Source: an uncultured Pelagibacteraceae bacterium
GTDB taxonomy: Bacteria > Pseudomonadota > Alphaproteobacteria > Pelagibacterales > Pelagibacteraceae
NCBI GenBank assembly: GCA_902540275.1
Contig: CACBMB010000003.1
Coordinates: 87,127 to 151,126, forward strand
Reading direction: 5' to 3'
DNA: 64,000 nucleotides
A program made the position numbers and the translations under genes. Shown here one piece after another: positions 36,048-45,097 of this stretch (the first letter of the stretch is position 1; every line of letters starts with the position of its first letter). The notes beneath the pieces are model-generated. The model was not told the DNA's origin, ran no database searches, and saw only the letters and a program-made list of their open reading frames with translations.

Positions 36048-36805
36048 TAATTCTCAAAAGTAATATTATTTTTAATTTTTAATTTTTTCTTTATAAATTT
36101 TATTCCTTTAGTCCACAATTTAAACGCTTCAAAATGTATCGCTGAAATAATTTTAAAGGTCATTAATGGATGTTTTAAATACGATTTCATTAATTCTGCA
36201 CTTGTGAGATCTGCTCTTTTACCATCTTGAGAAGCAAATAGTATTTTCTCATTTGATTGATATTGATCAATTATGACTGATATTTTTTCTGAAGGTTTTA
36301 ATATTCTAAAAAAATAATTACAATTCATTTCAATAAATGGTGAAACATGAAATTTTTTTTCACAATTATGTTGTAAAAGATTATCATTTTCAATTTTAAA
36401 AATATAAGTATGCTGTTCTCCAAATGTATTTTTAACCTCATATAATATTGAAATTAACTTTTCATTATTATTATAAATATAAAAAACACTTAAAGGATTA
36501 AATACATAACCTAAAATTCTTGGATAACATAAAAGTTTAATCTTAATTTCTTCAGCATCTATATCGTTTTCTCTTAAATTTTTTTTTACCCACTCAATAA
36601 GAGATGTTCCATCTCTCTCACCGTGATCTTTATCAAAAAAACTAATAAGGTTAAATCTATTGTAAGAAAAGAAATTAATTTTTTTATCTAAAGTACTTAA
36701 TTCTGATAAATCAATTAAAAGTGAAAATACTTTATATCTAAAAAAATGTATCCTTGGTTTGAATCTTTTGTGAACAACTGTACCGTTATAAATTGAACTA
36801 ATCAT
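36047..36805 (-). CDS. DUF1365 family protein
   Basis: A 252 aa protein of the DUF1365 family, with Y-N-G-T-V-V-H-K-R-F-K-P near the start, H-F-F-R-Y-K-V, D-H-G-E-R-D-G-T, Y-P-R-I-L-G-Y-V-F-N-P-L-S-V-F-Y and the late H-V-S-P-F. These are the standard blocks. The start overlaps the FAD gene by 8 bases and the stop shares 1 base with the methyltransferase start. Function is unknown, but the constant neighbourhood with COG2907 and COG2230 enzymes implies acyl-chain modification. Confidence 0.85.
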   Translation of the reverse strand: MISSIYNGTVVHKRFKPRIHFFRYKVFSLLIDLSELSTLDKKINFFSYNRFNLISFFDKDHGERDGTSLIEWVKKNLRENDIDAEEIKIKLLCYPRILGYVFNPLSVFYIYNNNEKLISILYEVKNTFGEQHTYIFKIENDNLLQHNCEKKFHVSPFIEMNCNYFFRILKPSEKISVIIDQYQSNEKILFASQDGKRADLTSAELMKSYLKHPLMTFKIISAIHFEAFKLWTKGIKFIKKKLKIKNNITFEN

Positions 36806-38036
36806 TAAGGTTTTTTAGCATTTCAATAGATGATTTTATTCCATCTTCATGAAAACCGTAACCAAAATAACTACCACAAAAAAGAATATTTCTTTTATTT
36901 TGTAAATTATTAAGTTTGCTCTGATGATCTAGCGCTAACTGATCAAAATATGGATGGGTAAATCTTACTTTTTTTAGTATCTTTGATTGATCTATTTCAT
37001 AATAGGGATTTAAAGTAAGAAATATATTCTCATCACATTTTAAATTTTGTAATAAATTTAACCAGTATGTAATTGAATTTTTTTCAATCTCATCTTTTTT
37101 CAAAGATGAATTCCATGAACTCCATGTTTTTTTATTTTCAGGCATTGCTTTCTTGTCTGTGTGAATATAAGCAACATTTTCTCTATAACTAAACTTTGAT
37201 AAAATTTCTCTTTCCTCATTAGTTGGATTATCAATTAAGGACAGTGCTTCATCAGCATGTGTTGCTATAACAACTTTATCATAATTAAAAAACTCGCTTT
37301 CTCCACCATAAAATAAATCTATACCTGAGGATTTACTTTTGATTTTGTTAACAGCATAATTTTTAAAGTGTTCTCCACTTATCTTTGAAAGAATATTTTG
37401 CACATAAGATCTACTTCTGTTTTTAATTGTGTACCATTGAGGTCTATTTTTTAATTTAAATAATCCGTGATTTTGAAAAAATTTTAAAAAAAAATTTAAT
37501 GGCATTTGATTTGCTTCGTAAGGAGGCATAGACCAAATAGCAGAAACCATAGGAATTAAGTGGTAATTTATAAATTCTTTTGAGAGTTTTTCTTTCTCTA
37601 AAAAATTACCAAGTGTTACATTTTCATTAAACTTATCAAAAGTATCACACTTTTTGTAAAATTGAATTATATCATAAAACATTCTTAAGAATTTAGGATT
37701 AAATAAATTAGATCTGTTTGCAAATAAGCCATTTAATCCTTTGCCACAATACTCAAACATTGTATTTCTTAATGAAACAGAGAAAGACATATCGCTTTTT
37801 TCTAATTCAATTTTATTTTCATTAAAAAATTTAACTAAATTTGGATATGTTCTAAAATTAAAAACAATAAATCCAATATCTACGGCAACTTTTTTAGTAC
37901 CAATGTTTAGATCTATTGTATGTGAATGACCTCCAAAATGATTTCCTTTTTCAAATAAATCAACATGATGTTTTTTCGATAGATAATATGCAGCACTTAA
38001 ACCTGAGATTCCTGAACCAACAACAGCAATTTTCAT
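36798..38036 (-). CDS. FAD-dependent oxidoreductase (COG2907-like)
   Basis: A 412 aa flavoprotein with V-V-G-S-G-I-S-G-L-S-A-A-Y-Y-L-S at the N terminus, F-G-G-H-S-H-T, and D-I-G-F-I-V-F-N. A late G-S-Y-F-G-Y-G-F-H-E-D-G closes the FAD site. It belongs to the NAD/FAD-binding proteins near CFA-like methyltransferases. Related enzymes in Rhodobacter and actinobacteria add or reduce double bonds in methylated fatty acids. Its start is only 6 bases from the gcvP stop, so it may be read through from the glycine-riboswitch operon. Confidence 0.85.
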   Translation of the reverse strand: MKIAVVGSGISGLSAAYYLSKKHHVDLFEKGNHFGGHSHTIDLNIGTKKVAVDIGFIVFNFRTYPNLVKFFNENKIELEKSDMSFSVSLRNTMFEYCGKGLNGLFANRSNLFNPKFLRMFYDIIQFYKKCDTFDKFNENVTLGNFLEKEKLSKEFINYHLIPMVSAIWSMPPYEANQMPLNFFLKFFQNHGLFKLKNRPQWYTIKNRSRSYVQNILSKISGEHFKNYAVNKIKSKSSGIDLFYGGESEFFNYDKVVIATHADEALSLIDNPTNEEREILSKFSYRENVAYIHTDKKAMPENKKTWSSWNSSLKKDEIEKNSITYWLNLLQNLKCDENIFLTLNPYYEIDQSKILKKVRFTHPYFDQLALDHQSKLNNLQNKRNILFCGSYFGYGFHEDGIKSSIEMLKNLND

Positions 38037-38042
38037 TAATTG

Positions 38043-40913
38043 CTATGCTGCATCCTCTTTGAATTCATCCATACTTGGGCATGTACAAAAAATATTTTTA
38101 TCACCATATACGTTGTCTACTCTTGCAACTGGTGGCCAAAATTTATTAGCTTTTAAAAATTTAGCTGGATAAGCTGCTTCTTGTCTAGTGTATTTGTGTT
38201 CCCAATTATCAGATGCAAGCTCAGAGTCTGTATGAGGAGCATTTTTTATTGGATTATCAACTTTATCAAATTCACCAGATTTAATCTTATCTATCTCTTG
38301 TTTAATCTTAATTAAAGTGTCGCAAAATCTATCGAGCTCCGACAAACCTTCACTTTCAGTTGGCTCTATCATCATAGTGCCAGCTACAGGCCATGACATA
38401 GTCGGTGCATGAAATCCAAAATCAATTAATCTTTTTGCGATATCTTCTTCTGTTACTCCTGTTTCTGATTTAATATTTCTAATATCTATAATACATTCGT
38501 GTGCAACATTACCATTTGAACCTTTATACAAAATTGGGAAGTGATCTTTTAGTCTATGAGCAATATAATTCGCGTTTAATATTGCAACTTGAGTAGCAAG
38601 CTTTAATCCTGCTGATCCCATCATTTTAATATACATCCAAGAGATTGAAAGAATACTTGAGCTACCCCAAGGAGCTGCTGATACGGCTCCAATTCCAGTC
38701 GTTGGTCCACAATCTTTTATTACTGGATGATTAGGCAGATAAACTTGTAAATGTTTTTTACAAGCAATAGGTCCCATTCCAGGTCCTCCCCCGCCATGAG
38801 GAATACAGAATGTTTTATGTAAATTAATATGACAAACGTCTGGACCAAAATTTCCAGGTTTTGCAACTCCAACTAAGGCGTTTAAATTTGCTCCATCCAT
38901 ATAGACTTGGCCACCATGTTTATGAACTAACTCACAAATATCACTTATTTTTTCTTCAAAAACTCCGTGTGTAGATGGATAAGTTACCATTAATGCCCCA
39001 AGGTTTTCAGAATGTTGCTCTGCTTTTTTCTTTAAGTCATCAAAATCAACATTTCCCTCTTTATCACAATTTATGACAACCACTTTCATTCCAACCATTT
39101 GTGCACTTGCTGGATTAGTGCCATGTGCTGAACTTGGAATTAAACATATATTACGATTAGCCTCACCTCTATCTAAGTGATACTTTCTGATAACCATTAA
39201 ACCTGCATATTCACCTTGAGCACCTGCGTTAGGTTGTAAAGAAACACCTGAAAAACCAGTTATTGATCGCAACCAATTTTTTAGATCAGTAAATAAGTCT
39301 CTAAACCCTTCCATTTGTTCAATTGGAACAAACGGATGAGGCTGTGCAAATTCTTTCCAAGAAATTGGTATCATTTCTGCAGCAGCATTTAACTTCATTG
39401 TGCATGAGCCAAGTGCTATCATAGTTCTATTTAATGCTATATCCTTATCCTCTAATCTTTTTAGATATCTAAGCATTTCAGTTTCTGAATGATATGAGTT
39501 GAAAACTGGGTGTTCTAAATATTTTGAAGTTCTTAATAAATTTTTTGGTAAATTGGGTAAACTTACTGAAGGATCCTCTTTTTTGATTGATTCTGCTGCA
39601 TTAAAAATTTTTAATAGTTGATTTACTCTATAAACATTTTTTCTCTCATCAAAAGAAACTGCAAGCATTTCGGAATTTACTTTTCTTATATTTACTTTTT
39701 GATTTAAAGCATTTTTATAAATTTGATCAGTCTTTTCTTTGGTAATAATTGTAACAGTATCAAAAAAATAATTGGAGTAAAGTTCATATCCAGATTGTTT
39801 TATTTTATCAGCAAAACTTTTTGCTAATTGAGAAACTCTTTCAGAAATATTCCTTATTCCTTCTGGACCATGATAAATAGCATATGCTGCTGAAACAATT
39901 GCTAATAAAGCCTGAGCAGTACAAATATTACTTGTCGCTTTATCTCTTCTGATATGTTGCTCCCTGGTTTGTAAGGATAATCTATAAGCCTTATTTCCAT
40001 GTCTATCAACTGATACACCGACAATCCTTCCAGGCATTGATCTTTTGTACTCATCCTTTGTTGCAAAAAAAGCTGCGTGTGGACCTCCATATCCCATTGG
40101 AATACCAAATCTTTGGGAGCTTCCAACTGCAATGTCAGCACCAAGCTCTCTTGGTGTTTTAAGTTTTGCCAATGCTAACAAATCACAAGCTAATACAGCC
40201 TTACCATTCTTTTTGTGAATTTTGCTAATTGCTTCACTTGGGTCCTTAATATCTCCTAAAGTTCCAGGGTATTGTAAAATCCCACAAACTAAATCTTCCT
40301 TTAACTGGTCTAAAACTTCATTTTCTTTACCAACTAAAACTTTTAACCCCATTGGTTCTGCTCTTGTTTGAATTACATTTATTGTTTGAGGATGACAGTC
40401 CTCAGAAACAAAAACTAAATTACTATCTTTTTTATTTAATCTGTGACTTAGTCCCATGGCCTCTGCTGCTGCTGTGCCTTCATCTAACAAAGATGCATTG
40501 GCAATATCCATTCCCGTAAAGTCAACAATCATTTGTTGAAAGTTCAATAACATCTCAAGTCTTCCTTGAGCTACCTCAGGCTGATAAGGTGTATACGAAG
40601 TATACCAGCCTGGATTTTCTAATATATTTCTTAAAATTACGTATGGTGTATAAGTTCCATAATAACCCATGCCAATAAAATTTGAGTAAACTTGATTTTT
40701 CTTTGAAATTGATCTTAATTTTCTTAGCGCCTCATATTCAGAATTCGACTCACCAATATTTAGTTCACCTTTAAACTTTATTTTTTCTGGAACCGTGCTG
40801 TCAATTAAGTCATCTAGTGACTGATAATTTAATTCTTTTAACATTTTTAATTGGTCTTCTTTAGAGGGTCCAATGTGTCTTTTTAAAAAATCTTTTTCAG
40901 AATTTGGTAACAT
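38043..40913 (-). CDS. gcvP: Glycine dehydrogenase (decarboxylating), P-protein
   Basis: The PLP enzyme of the glycine cleavage system: it decarboxylates glycine and passes the aminomethyl group to GcvH. It is the one-chain form (956 aa; E. coli 957). The N-terminal R-H-I-G-P, G-M-G-Y-Y-G-T and the C-terminal S-A-H-G-T-N-P-A-S-A and N-L-H-K-T-F-C-I-P-H-G-G-G-G-P-G (PLP lysine) are standard. The start shares TAATG with the gcvH stop. It is the last of gcvT-gcvH-gcvP. Confidence 0.97.
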   Translation of the reverse strand: MLPNSEKDFLKRHIGPSKEDQLKMLKELNYQSLDDLIDSTVPEKIKFKGELNIGESNSEYEALRKLRSISKKNQVYSNFIGMGYYGTYTPYVILRNILENPGWYTSYTPYQPEVAQGRLEMLLNFQQMIVDFTGMDIANASLLDEGTAAAEAMGLSHRLNKKDSNLVFVSEDCHPQTINVIQTRAEPMGLKVLVGKENEVLDQLKEDLVCGILQYPGTLGDIKDPSEAISKIHKKNGKAVLACDLLALAKLKTPRELGADIAVGSSQRFGIPMGYGGPHAAFFATKDEYKRSMPGRIVGVSVDRHGNKAYRLSLQTREQHIRRDKATSNICTAQALLAIVSAAYAIYHGPEGIRNISERVSQLAKSFADKIKQSGYELYSNYFFDTVTIITKEKTDQIYKNALNQKVNIRKVNSEMLAVSFDERKNVYRVNQLLKIFNAAESIKKEDPSVSLPNLPKNLLRTSKYLEHPVFNSYHSETEMLRYLKRLEDKDIALNRTMIALGSCTMKLNAAAEMIPISWKEFAQPHPFVPIEQMEGFRDLFTDLKNWLRSITGFSGVSLQPNAGAQGEYAGLMVIRKYHLDRGEANRNICLIPSSAHGTNPASAQMVGMKVVVINCDKEGNVDFDDLKKKAEQHSENLGALMVTYPSTHGVFEEKISDICELVHKHGGQVYMDGANLNALVGVAKPGNFGPDVCHINLHKTFCIPHGGGGPGMGPIACKKHLQVYLPNHPVIKDCGPTTGIGAVSAAPWGSSSILSISWMYIKMMGSAGLKLATQVAILNANYIAHRLKDHFPILYKGSNGNVAHECIIDIRNIKSETGVTEEDIAKRLIDFGFHAPTMSWPVAGTMMIEPTESEGLSELDRFCDTLIKIKQEIDKIKSGEFDKVDNPIKNAPHTDSELASDNWEHKYTRQEAAYPAKFLKANKFWPPVARVDNVYGDKNIFCTCPSMDEFKEDAA

Positions 40914-41293
40914 TATGCTGACGTCTCCTTTGCAAATTTATCATAATCATCTTTATTCATTAATGTATCCATTTCAGATGGATCTTTTATTTTAAGTTTA
41001 AAAAACCATGCTGAGTTCTCAGGATCTTGATTAATTTTTGATGGATCATCTACTATGGCTTGATTTGTATCAACTATTTCACCACTAACAGGAGTGTACA
41101 CATCACTAGCTGCTTTCGTCGACTCTACAACTCCAGCTGTTCCATCTTTTTCTACACTAGAGCCTTTTTCAGGCAACTCTGCAAACACTATATCTCCTAA
41201 CATCTCCGTTGCATGCTTTGTTATACCAATTGTTGCAACATCGCCCTCTAATTTTATCCATTCATGTTCTTTTGAATATTTTACTTCACTCAT
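40913..41293 (-). CDS. gcvH: Glycine cleavage system H protein
   Basis: The lipoyl carrier between GcvP, GcvT and the L-protein. The 126 aa protein has the lipoylated lysine at Lys60 (V-E-S-T-K-A-A-S-D), with E-H-E-W-I at the N terminus, G-D-I-V-F-A-E-L-P and D-P-E-N-S-A-W-F. It is coupled by ATGA to gcvT and by TAATG to gcvP, so all three proteins are produced from one mRNA. Confidence 0.97.
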   Translation of the reverse strand: MSEVKYSKEHEWIKLEGDVATIGITKHATEMLGDIVFAELPEKGSSVEKDGTAGVVESTKAASDVYTPVSGEIVDTNQAIVDDPSKINQDPENSAWFFKLKIKDPSEMDTLMNKDDYDKFAKETSA

Positions 41294-42396
41294 TGATTAG
41301 CTCCTTTCACATAACTTTTTTTATAAAATGGTAGACTACAAATACTTGCCGCATGTTTTTTACCTCTTACCTCTAAAAATACTTTAGTATTTTTTTTTGA
41401 AAATTCATTTTCCACATAACCCATTGCCACAGGTCCATTAACACTTGGTCCAAATGTACCACTAGTGATTTCTCCAATAAGAACATCTGATTGATTGAAT
41501 ATTTTTGTTTTTTCTCTTGCTATTATTCTTCCTTCAGGTTTTATACCAACTCTAATCTTACTTACACCATCGGTTAATTGTTTAATAATTATATCAGAGC
41601 CTATAAAGTCTCCTTTAGATATTCTTTCTTTTGAGATTGCCCACTTTAAATTTGCTTCTACTGGAGTTTTATCTTTATCAAGGTCATGGCCATATAAACA
41701 TAAACCAGCTTCTAGCCTTAGAGTGTCTCTTGCTCCTAACCCTACTAACTTAGAACCTTTATTGATTAATTCTCTGGTTAATTTATCTGCAAAATTATTC
41801 GGGATCGATATCTCAAAACCATCTTCACCTGTATACCCAGATCGAGTAATATATACTTTCTGATTTTCAAATAAGAACCAATTTCCTGACATAAAATTTA
41901 GATTTTTTACTTCATCAACAATTTCATTTAGTATTTGTGACGATTTTGGTCCCTGAATTGCTATTAAAGATCTATTTACATCCAAAACCATTTTGTGCTT
42001 TTCATTTAACAATTCCTTTAAAATCTTAAAATCATTATCTTTACATGCTGCGTTAAGAATAATTAAAAAACCCTCATTAATTTTTGTAATTATTAAATCA
42101 TCATGTATCCCAGCATCTTTATCCATTAAGAAACTGTATTTTGAATGATTTAATTTTAAATTTTTCAAATTTAATGGAAAGATTTTTTCTAAATCTTTAA
42201 TTAAATCCTCGCCACCATAAATAAATAATTGACCCATATGTGAAACATCAAAAATACCAGAGTGATTTCTTGTGAATTTATGCTCTTCTACAATGCCCTC
42301 GGAATATTGAATTGGCATTTGATATCCTGCAAATTCAACAAACTTTGCATTACTATCTTTGTGTAATTGGTACAGCGATGTTTTTTTTGTTTCCAT
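41290..42396 (-). CDS. gcvT: Aminomethyltransferase, T-protein
   Basis: Transfers the methylene group from lipoyl-bound aminomethyl to tetrahydrofolate, giving 5,10-methylene-THF and ammonia. The 368 aa sequence has [10 protein letters not shown] near residue 24, [16 protein letters not shown] and [12 protein letters not shown], the usual folate-binding landmarks. It is the first gene behind the tandem glycine riboswitch. Its start codon region (42394-42405) is perfectly complementary to the inter-aptamer linker. Confidence 0.96.
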   Translation of the reverse strand: METKKTSLYQLHKDSNAKFVEFAGYQMPIQYSEGIVEEHKFTRNHSGIFDVSHMGQLFIYGGEDLIKDLEKIFPLNLKNLKLNHSKYSFLMDKDAGIHDDLIITKINEGFLIILNAACKDNDFKILKELLNEKHKMVLDVNRSLIAIQGPKSSQILNEIVDEVKNLNFMSGNWFLFENQKVYITRSGYTGEDGFEISIPNNFADKLTRELINKGSKLVGLGARDTLRLEAGLCLYGHDLDKDKTPVEANLKWAISKERISKGDFIGSDIIIKQLTDGVSKIRVGIKPEGRIIAREKTKIFNQSDVLIGEITSGTFGPSVNGPVAMGYVENEFSKKNTKVFLEVRGKKHAASICSLPFYKKSYVKGANQ

Positions 42397-42410
42397 ATTA
42401 ACTCTTAGTA

Positions 42411-42553
42411 CCCATCTGTATATTTGCCTGAGAGTTTTGCTCCTTCGGCGAGAATTTAATCTCTTTCCAGAGTTAATATGCTACGGTCCTTTTTGCCTGA
42501 GAGATTCCTGGGTGGTTGCTCCTTCGGCGCTACTATCTTCTGTAGTCTCTCCC
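42411..42553 (-). promoter_or_regulatory. Tandem glycine riboswitch controlling gcvTHP
   Basis: On the minus strand both aptamers show the glycine-riboswitch core. Each has G-C-C-G-A-A-G-G-A-G-C-A-A and C-T-C-A-G-G-C-A-A-A. Aptamer 1 runs 42553 to 42481 (GGGAGAG start, GGACCG end). Aptamer 2 runs 42470 to 42411 (CTGGAAAGAG start, ATACAGATGGG end). The spacer to the gcvT ATG is 14 bases. Tandem aptamers upstream of gcvT are known to respond to glycine, and SAR11 glycine riboswitches have been described. The switch mode is discussed in the findings. Confidence 0.97.
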
Positions 42554-42561
42554 GTAAAGCT

Positions 42562-42590
42562 ATAATCTAACATGTAGATGAATATGTCAA
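42562..42590 (-). promoter_or_regulatory. Sigma-70 promoter of the glycine riboswitch-gcvTHP operon
   Basis: On the minus strand a consensus TTGACA (42590-42585) is followed after exactly 17 bases by GATTAT (42567-42562). Transcription would start just before aptamer 1 (around 42556). The -35 box overlaps the TGA stop of the upstream EamA gene (42587-42589). Placement and spacing make this the best promoter in the window. Confidence 0.75.
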
Positions 42591-43465
42591 TGAGAAATAG
42601 TTTTTTCACTTTTTTTTATAAGTGTATAAAACTGTATTAAAACAGCTAAAAGTATTGTGGCTCCTCCAATTAAACTAAAAATTGAAGGTCTTTCACTAAC
42701 AAATAAAAATGCCCACAAAGGTCCCAAAACAGATTCGGATAGCATTATTATACCAACCATCGCAGACGGTGTAGTTCTTGCACCAATGGTAATAAAAATA
42801 AATCCTAATCCAATTTGAAAAAAACCAGCTAAGAAACCTAAAAAAATATCATGATAAGAAATCATAATTTTATTTGAAAGAAAGTATCCAATAATACAAC
42901 AGCATATACCCGCTACAAATTGTGCGGGAACCATATCAATTGATGGATATTTTCTTACAACAATAATTAACACCGCAAATGTAATAGGCATAGAAAAAGC
43001 TGCCAAATTTCCAGTTAACTCTCCAGGAGTTAAGGAATTTCCAACCATGATTAAAACACCAATCATTGCCAAAATTATTGAAAATAATGTTATAGGAGAA
43101 ATTTTTTCTTTTAAAAAAAAATATCCAAAAACTGCTAAAAATAAAATTTGTAGTGAAATTATAAAATTAGTATTTGCTACAGTAGTAGTATACATGGCTA
43201 CTACATACCCACAAAAACCTAAAGACAAAATTACTCCTGCAATAAATCCTGGAAGTCCAGATAAGTAAAATGAATTAAATAATTTTTTTTTGTAAGTAAT
43301 TATTAAAAAAACCAAAACTGTAATGGAGAAAAAAAATGATCGCCAAAATAATATCTGCCATAAAGTTGCGCCTTCAAAAGATTTAACAATCAGTCCACCA
43401 AAACTTAAACTTACTGCTCCTAAAAAGATTAAGAAAGGACCAGGTAAATTTTTTATTAAATTCAT
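42587..43465 (-). CDS. EamA/DMT-superfamily transporter
   Basis: A 292 aa ten-helix transporter with two EamA repeats and a final L-S-E-S-V-L-G-P-L-W-A-F segment. It shares 1 base with the stop of pxpC, so pxpB-pxpC-eamA are probably one transcript. That links it to 5-oxoproline or a related compound, but this is context only. Its stop codon lies inside the -35 box of the gcv promoter. Confidence 0.85.
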   Translation of the reverse strand: MNLIKNLPGPFLIFLGAVSLSFGGLIVKSFEGATLWQILFWRSFFFSITVLVFLIITYKKKLFNSFYLSGLPGFIAGVILSLGFCGYVVAMYTTTVANTNFIISLQILFLAVFGYFFLKEKISPITLFSIILAMIGVLIMVGNSLTPGELTGNLAAFSMPITFAVLIIVVRKYPSIDMVPAQFVAGICCCIIGYFLSNKIMISYHDIFLGFLAGFFQIGLGFIFITIGARTTPSAMVGIIMLSESVLGPLWAFLFVSERPSIFSLIGGATILLAVLIQFYTLIKKSEKTISH

Positions 43466-44409
43466 TAAATTCTAGAAATTAAATTTTGAGTTTCCAATTC
43501 ATACAATTTAAATAATGTCTCTGCATCAGATAATTCGACTTCTTTAAATTTTATTTTTGATCCTGGAGTAAGTTGTACTAATTTATCGTAGTCTGCACTA
43601 ATGACTACTCCAATTTTCGGATATCCACCTATGGTTCCATGATCAGATAACATGATAATTGGATTACCATCAGCTGGAACCTGAATTACACCTTTTATCA
43701 ATCCTTCAGATTTAATGTTTGTATCGACTATATTTTCAATTTTAGGTCCATCTAATCTCATACCCATACGGTCAGATAACTTGGATACAATAAACTCTTT
43801 TTCAAAAAAAATTTTTTTACCCTCTTGAGAAAAGAAATCAAAATTAGTCCCTTTGATTATTCGTATATTTTCTATTTTAGTATTTATGTAATCTAATTTA
43901 TTATTATTTAGATCTTTATCTATTTTTGAAATATTTATCTTTTGATTTATCTCTAATTTTTTTCCATTATTTGCACCTATGTTAGCTTTAGTATTAATTG
44001 AACAGCTAGACCATTGATATTTTAAATCTATTTTACCACCTATGGCTAAATATCCATAAACAGATTTATTTGTGGAAATGATATCTATCTCATCACCATT
44101 TTGGATGTTAAATGTTTGATAACATTTACCATCTACATTAATGTTATTTCTTTTAATCATAAAATTTATATCACCAGTAATTGCAATATTAATATTATCT
44201 CCGCAGTATTTTAGTAAAGGACCCTGGTAAGCAAATTCTATAACTGGATGATCTAACTCATTTCCAACTAGTTTATTTGCTAATAAATAATTTCTGTTAT
44301 CCATGGCACCACTAAATGGAATGCCAATGTGATAAAGGTTTTTTCTTCCTTGATCTTGAAAAGTTGTATTTATTCCTGCTCTTATAATTTCAAAATAATT
44401 GTTATTCAT
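43465..44409 (-). CDS. pxpC: 5-oxoprolinase subunit C (biotin-dependent carboxyltransferase-like)
   Basis: PxpABC hydrolyses 5-oxoproline to glutamate with ATP. The 314 aa protein matches the KipA/PxpC group: G-I-N-T-T-F-Q-D-Q-G-R near the start, G-I-P-F-S-G-A-M-D, A-N-K-L-V-G-N, and later S-D-R-M-G-M-R-L-D-G-P, and G-x-x-D-G-x-P-I-I-M-L-S-D-H-G-T-I-G-G-Y-P-K-I-G. It overlaps pxpB by 8 bases. Allophanate hydrolase subunit 2 was the older family name. Confidence 0.9.
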   Translation of the reverse strand: MNNNYFEIIRAGINTTFQDQGRKNLYHIGIPFSGAMDNRNYLLANKLVGNELDHPVIEFAYQGPLLKYCGDNINIAITGDINFMIKRNNINVDGKCYQTFNIQNGDEIDIISTNKSVYGYLAIGGKIDLKYQWSSCSINTKANIGANNGKKLEINQKINISKIDKDLNNNKLDYINTKIENIRIIKGTNFDFFSQEGKKIFFEKEFIVSKLSDRMGMRLDGPKIENIVDTNIKSEGLIKGVIQVPADGNPIIMLSDHGTIGGYPKIGVVISADYDKLVQLTPGSKIKFKEVELSDAETLFKLYELETQNLISRI

Positions 44410-45076
44410 TATGATTATGATATTGATCTTTTGTAATTTCTTTAAAAGTAATTGTGTCTCCTGGATAGATTAAATTTGGATCTTTTTCTTTAGTGCTATC
44501 AAAAATATTAAGTGGGGTGTTTCCTATAATATTCCATCCCCCGGGACTTTCAAAAGTATAAATATTTGCGAATTGTTCAGTTAATCCAACAGATCCTTTT
44601 GGCACTTTTACTCTAGGTGTTTCAAGACGTTTTACTCTCATGGTTTCATCTAAATCTCCAAGAAATGGCATACCAGCAATAAATCCAGTCATATAACAAA
44701 AAAATTCTTTATTAAAAAAATTTTCATAAATATTTTCACGTCTTTTTTTTAAAATCTGTTCTAACCTTTTTATGTCCAAAGAAAAACTTTCATGGGTGCA
44801 AACTGGAATTTCAATTTTTTTATTTTTTAAATCGTTGATGTTGGTAATGGATAAATTTTCGATAATATTTTTTAGATCTTTAAAGTTTGTTTTTTTTAAA
44901 TCAAATGAGATAATAAGTTTATTATATGATGGTGTAATATTATTAATCCCCTCTATATTTTCATTTTGTATACTTTTAAAATATCTAATAACTTGAATAT
45001 TTGTTTCTTTATTTACATCTGTTCCAAAATCGCAATATAAAGCTGCGTCACCAAGATTTAATATATTTTTAATCAT
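44402..45076 (-). CDS. pxpB: 5-oxoprolinase subunit B
   Basis: The KipI/PxpB partner of PxpC. Typical parts are G-D-A-A-L-Y-C-D-F-G near the N terminus, I-P-V-C-T-H, the G-F-I-A-G-M-P-F-L-G-D segment, R-L-E-T-P-R-V-K-V-P-K-G-S-V-G and F-E-S-P-G-G-W-N-I-I-G-N-T-P. Length 224 aa is normal. It is the first gene of the minus-strand pair and diverges from pxpA by about 20 bases. Confidence 0.9.
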   Translation of the reverse strand: MIKNILNLGDAALYCDFGTDVNKETNIQVIRYFKSIQNENIEGINNITPSYNKLIISFDLKKTNFKDLKNIIENLSITNINDLKNKKIEIPVCTHESFSLDIKRLEQILKKRRENIYENFFNKEFFCYMTGFIAGMPFLGDLDETMRVKRLETPRVKVPKGSVGLTEQFANIYTFESPGGWNIIGNTPLNIFDSTKEKDPNLIYPGDTITFKEITKDQYHNHNE

Positions 45077-45097
45077 GTCATGTTATACTTAGAAAAT

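Noticed and set aside
41495..41863. 122-codon plus-strand frame opposite gcvT
   Set aside because: gcvT has all family motifs on the other strand and the antisense product resembles nothing.
42411..42553. Short direct repeats in the gcvT leader as a CRISPR-like or simple repeat
   Set aside because: The two repeated blocks are the conserved cores of the tandem glycine aptamers.
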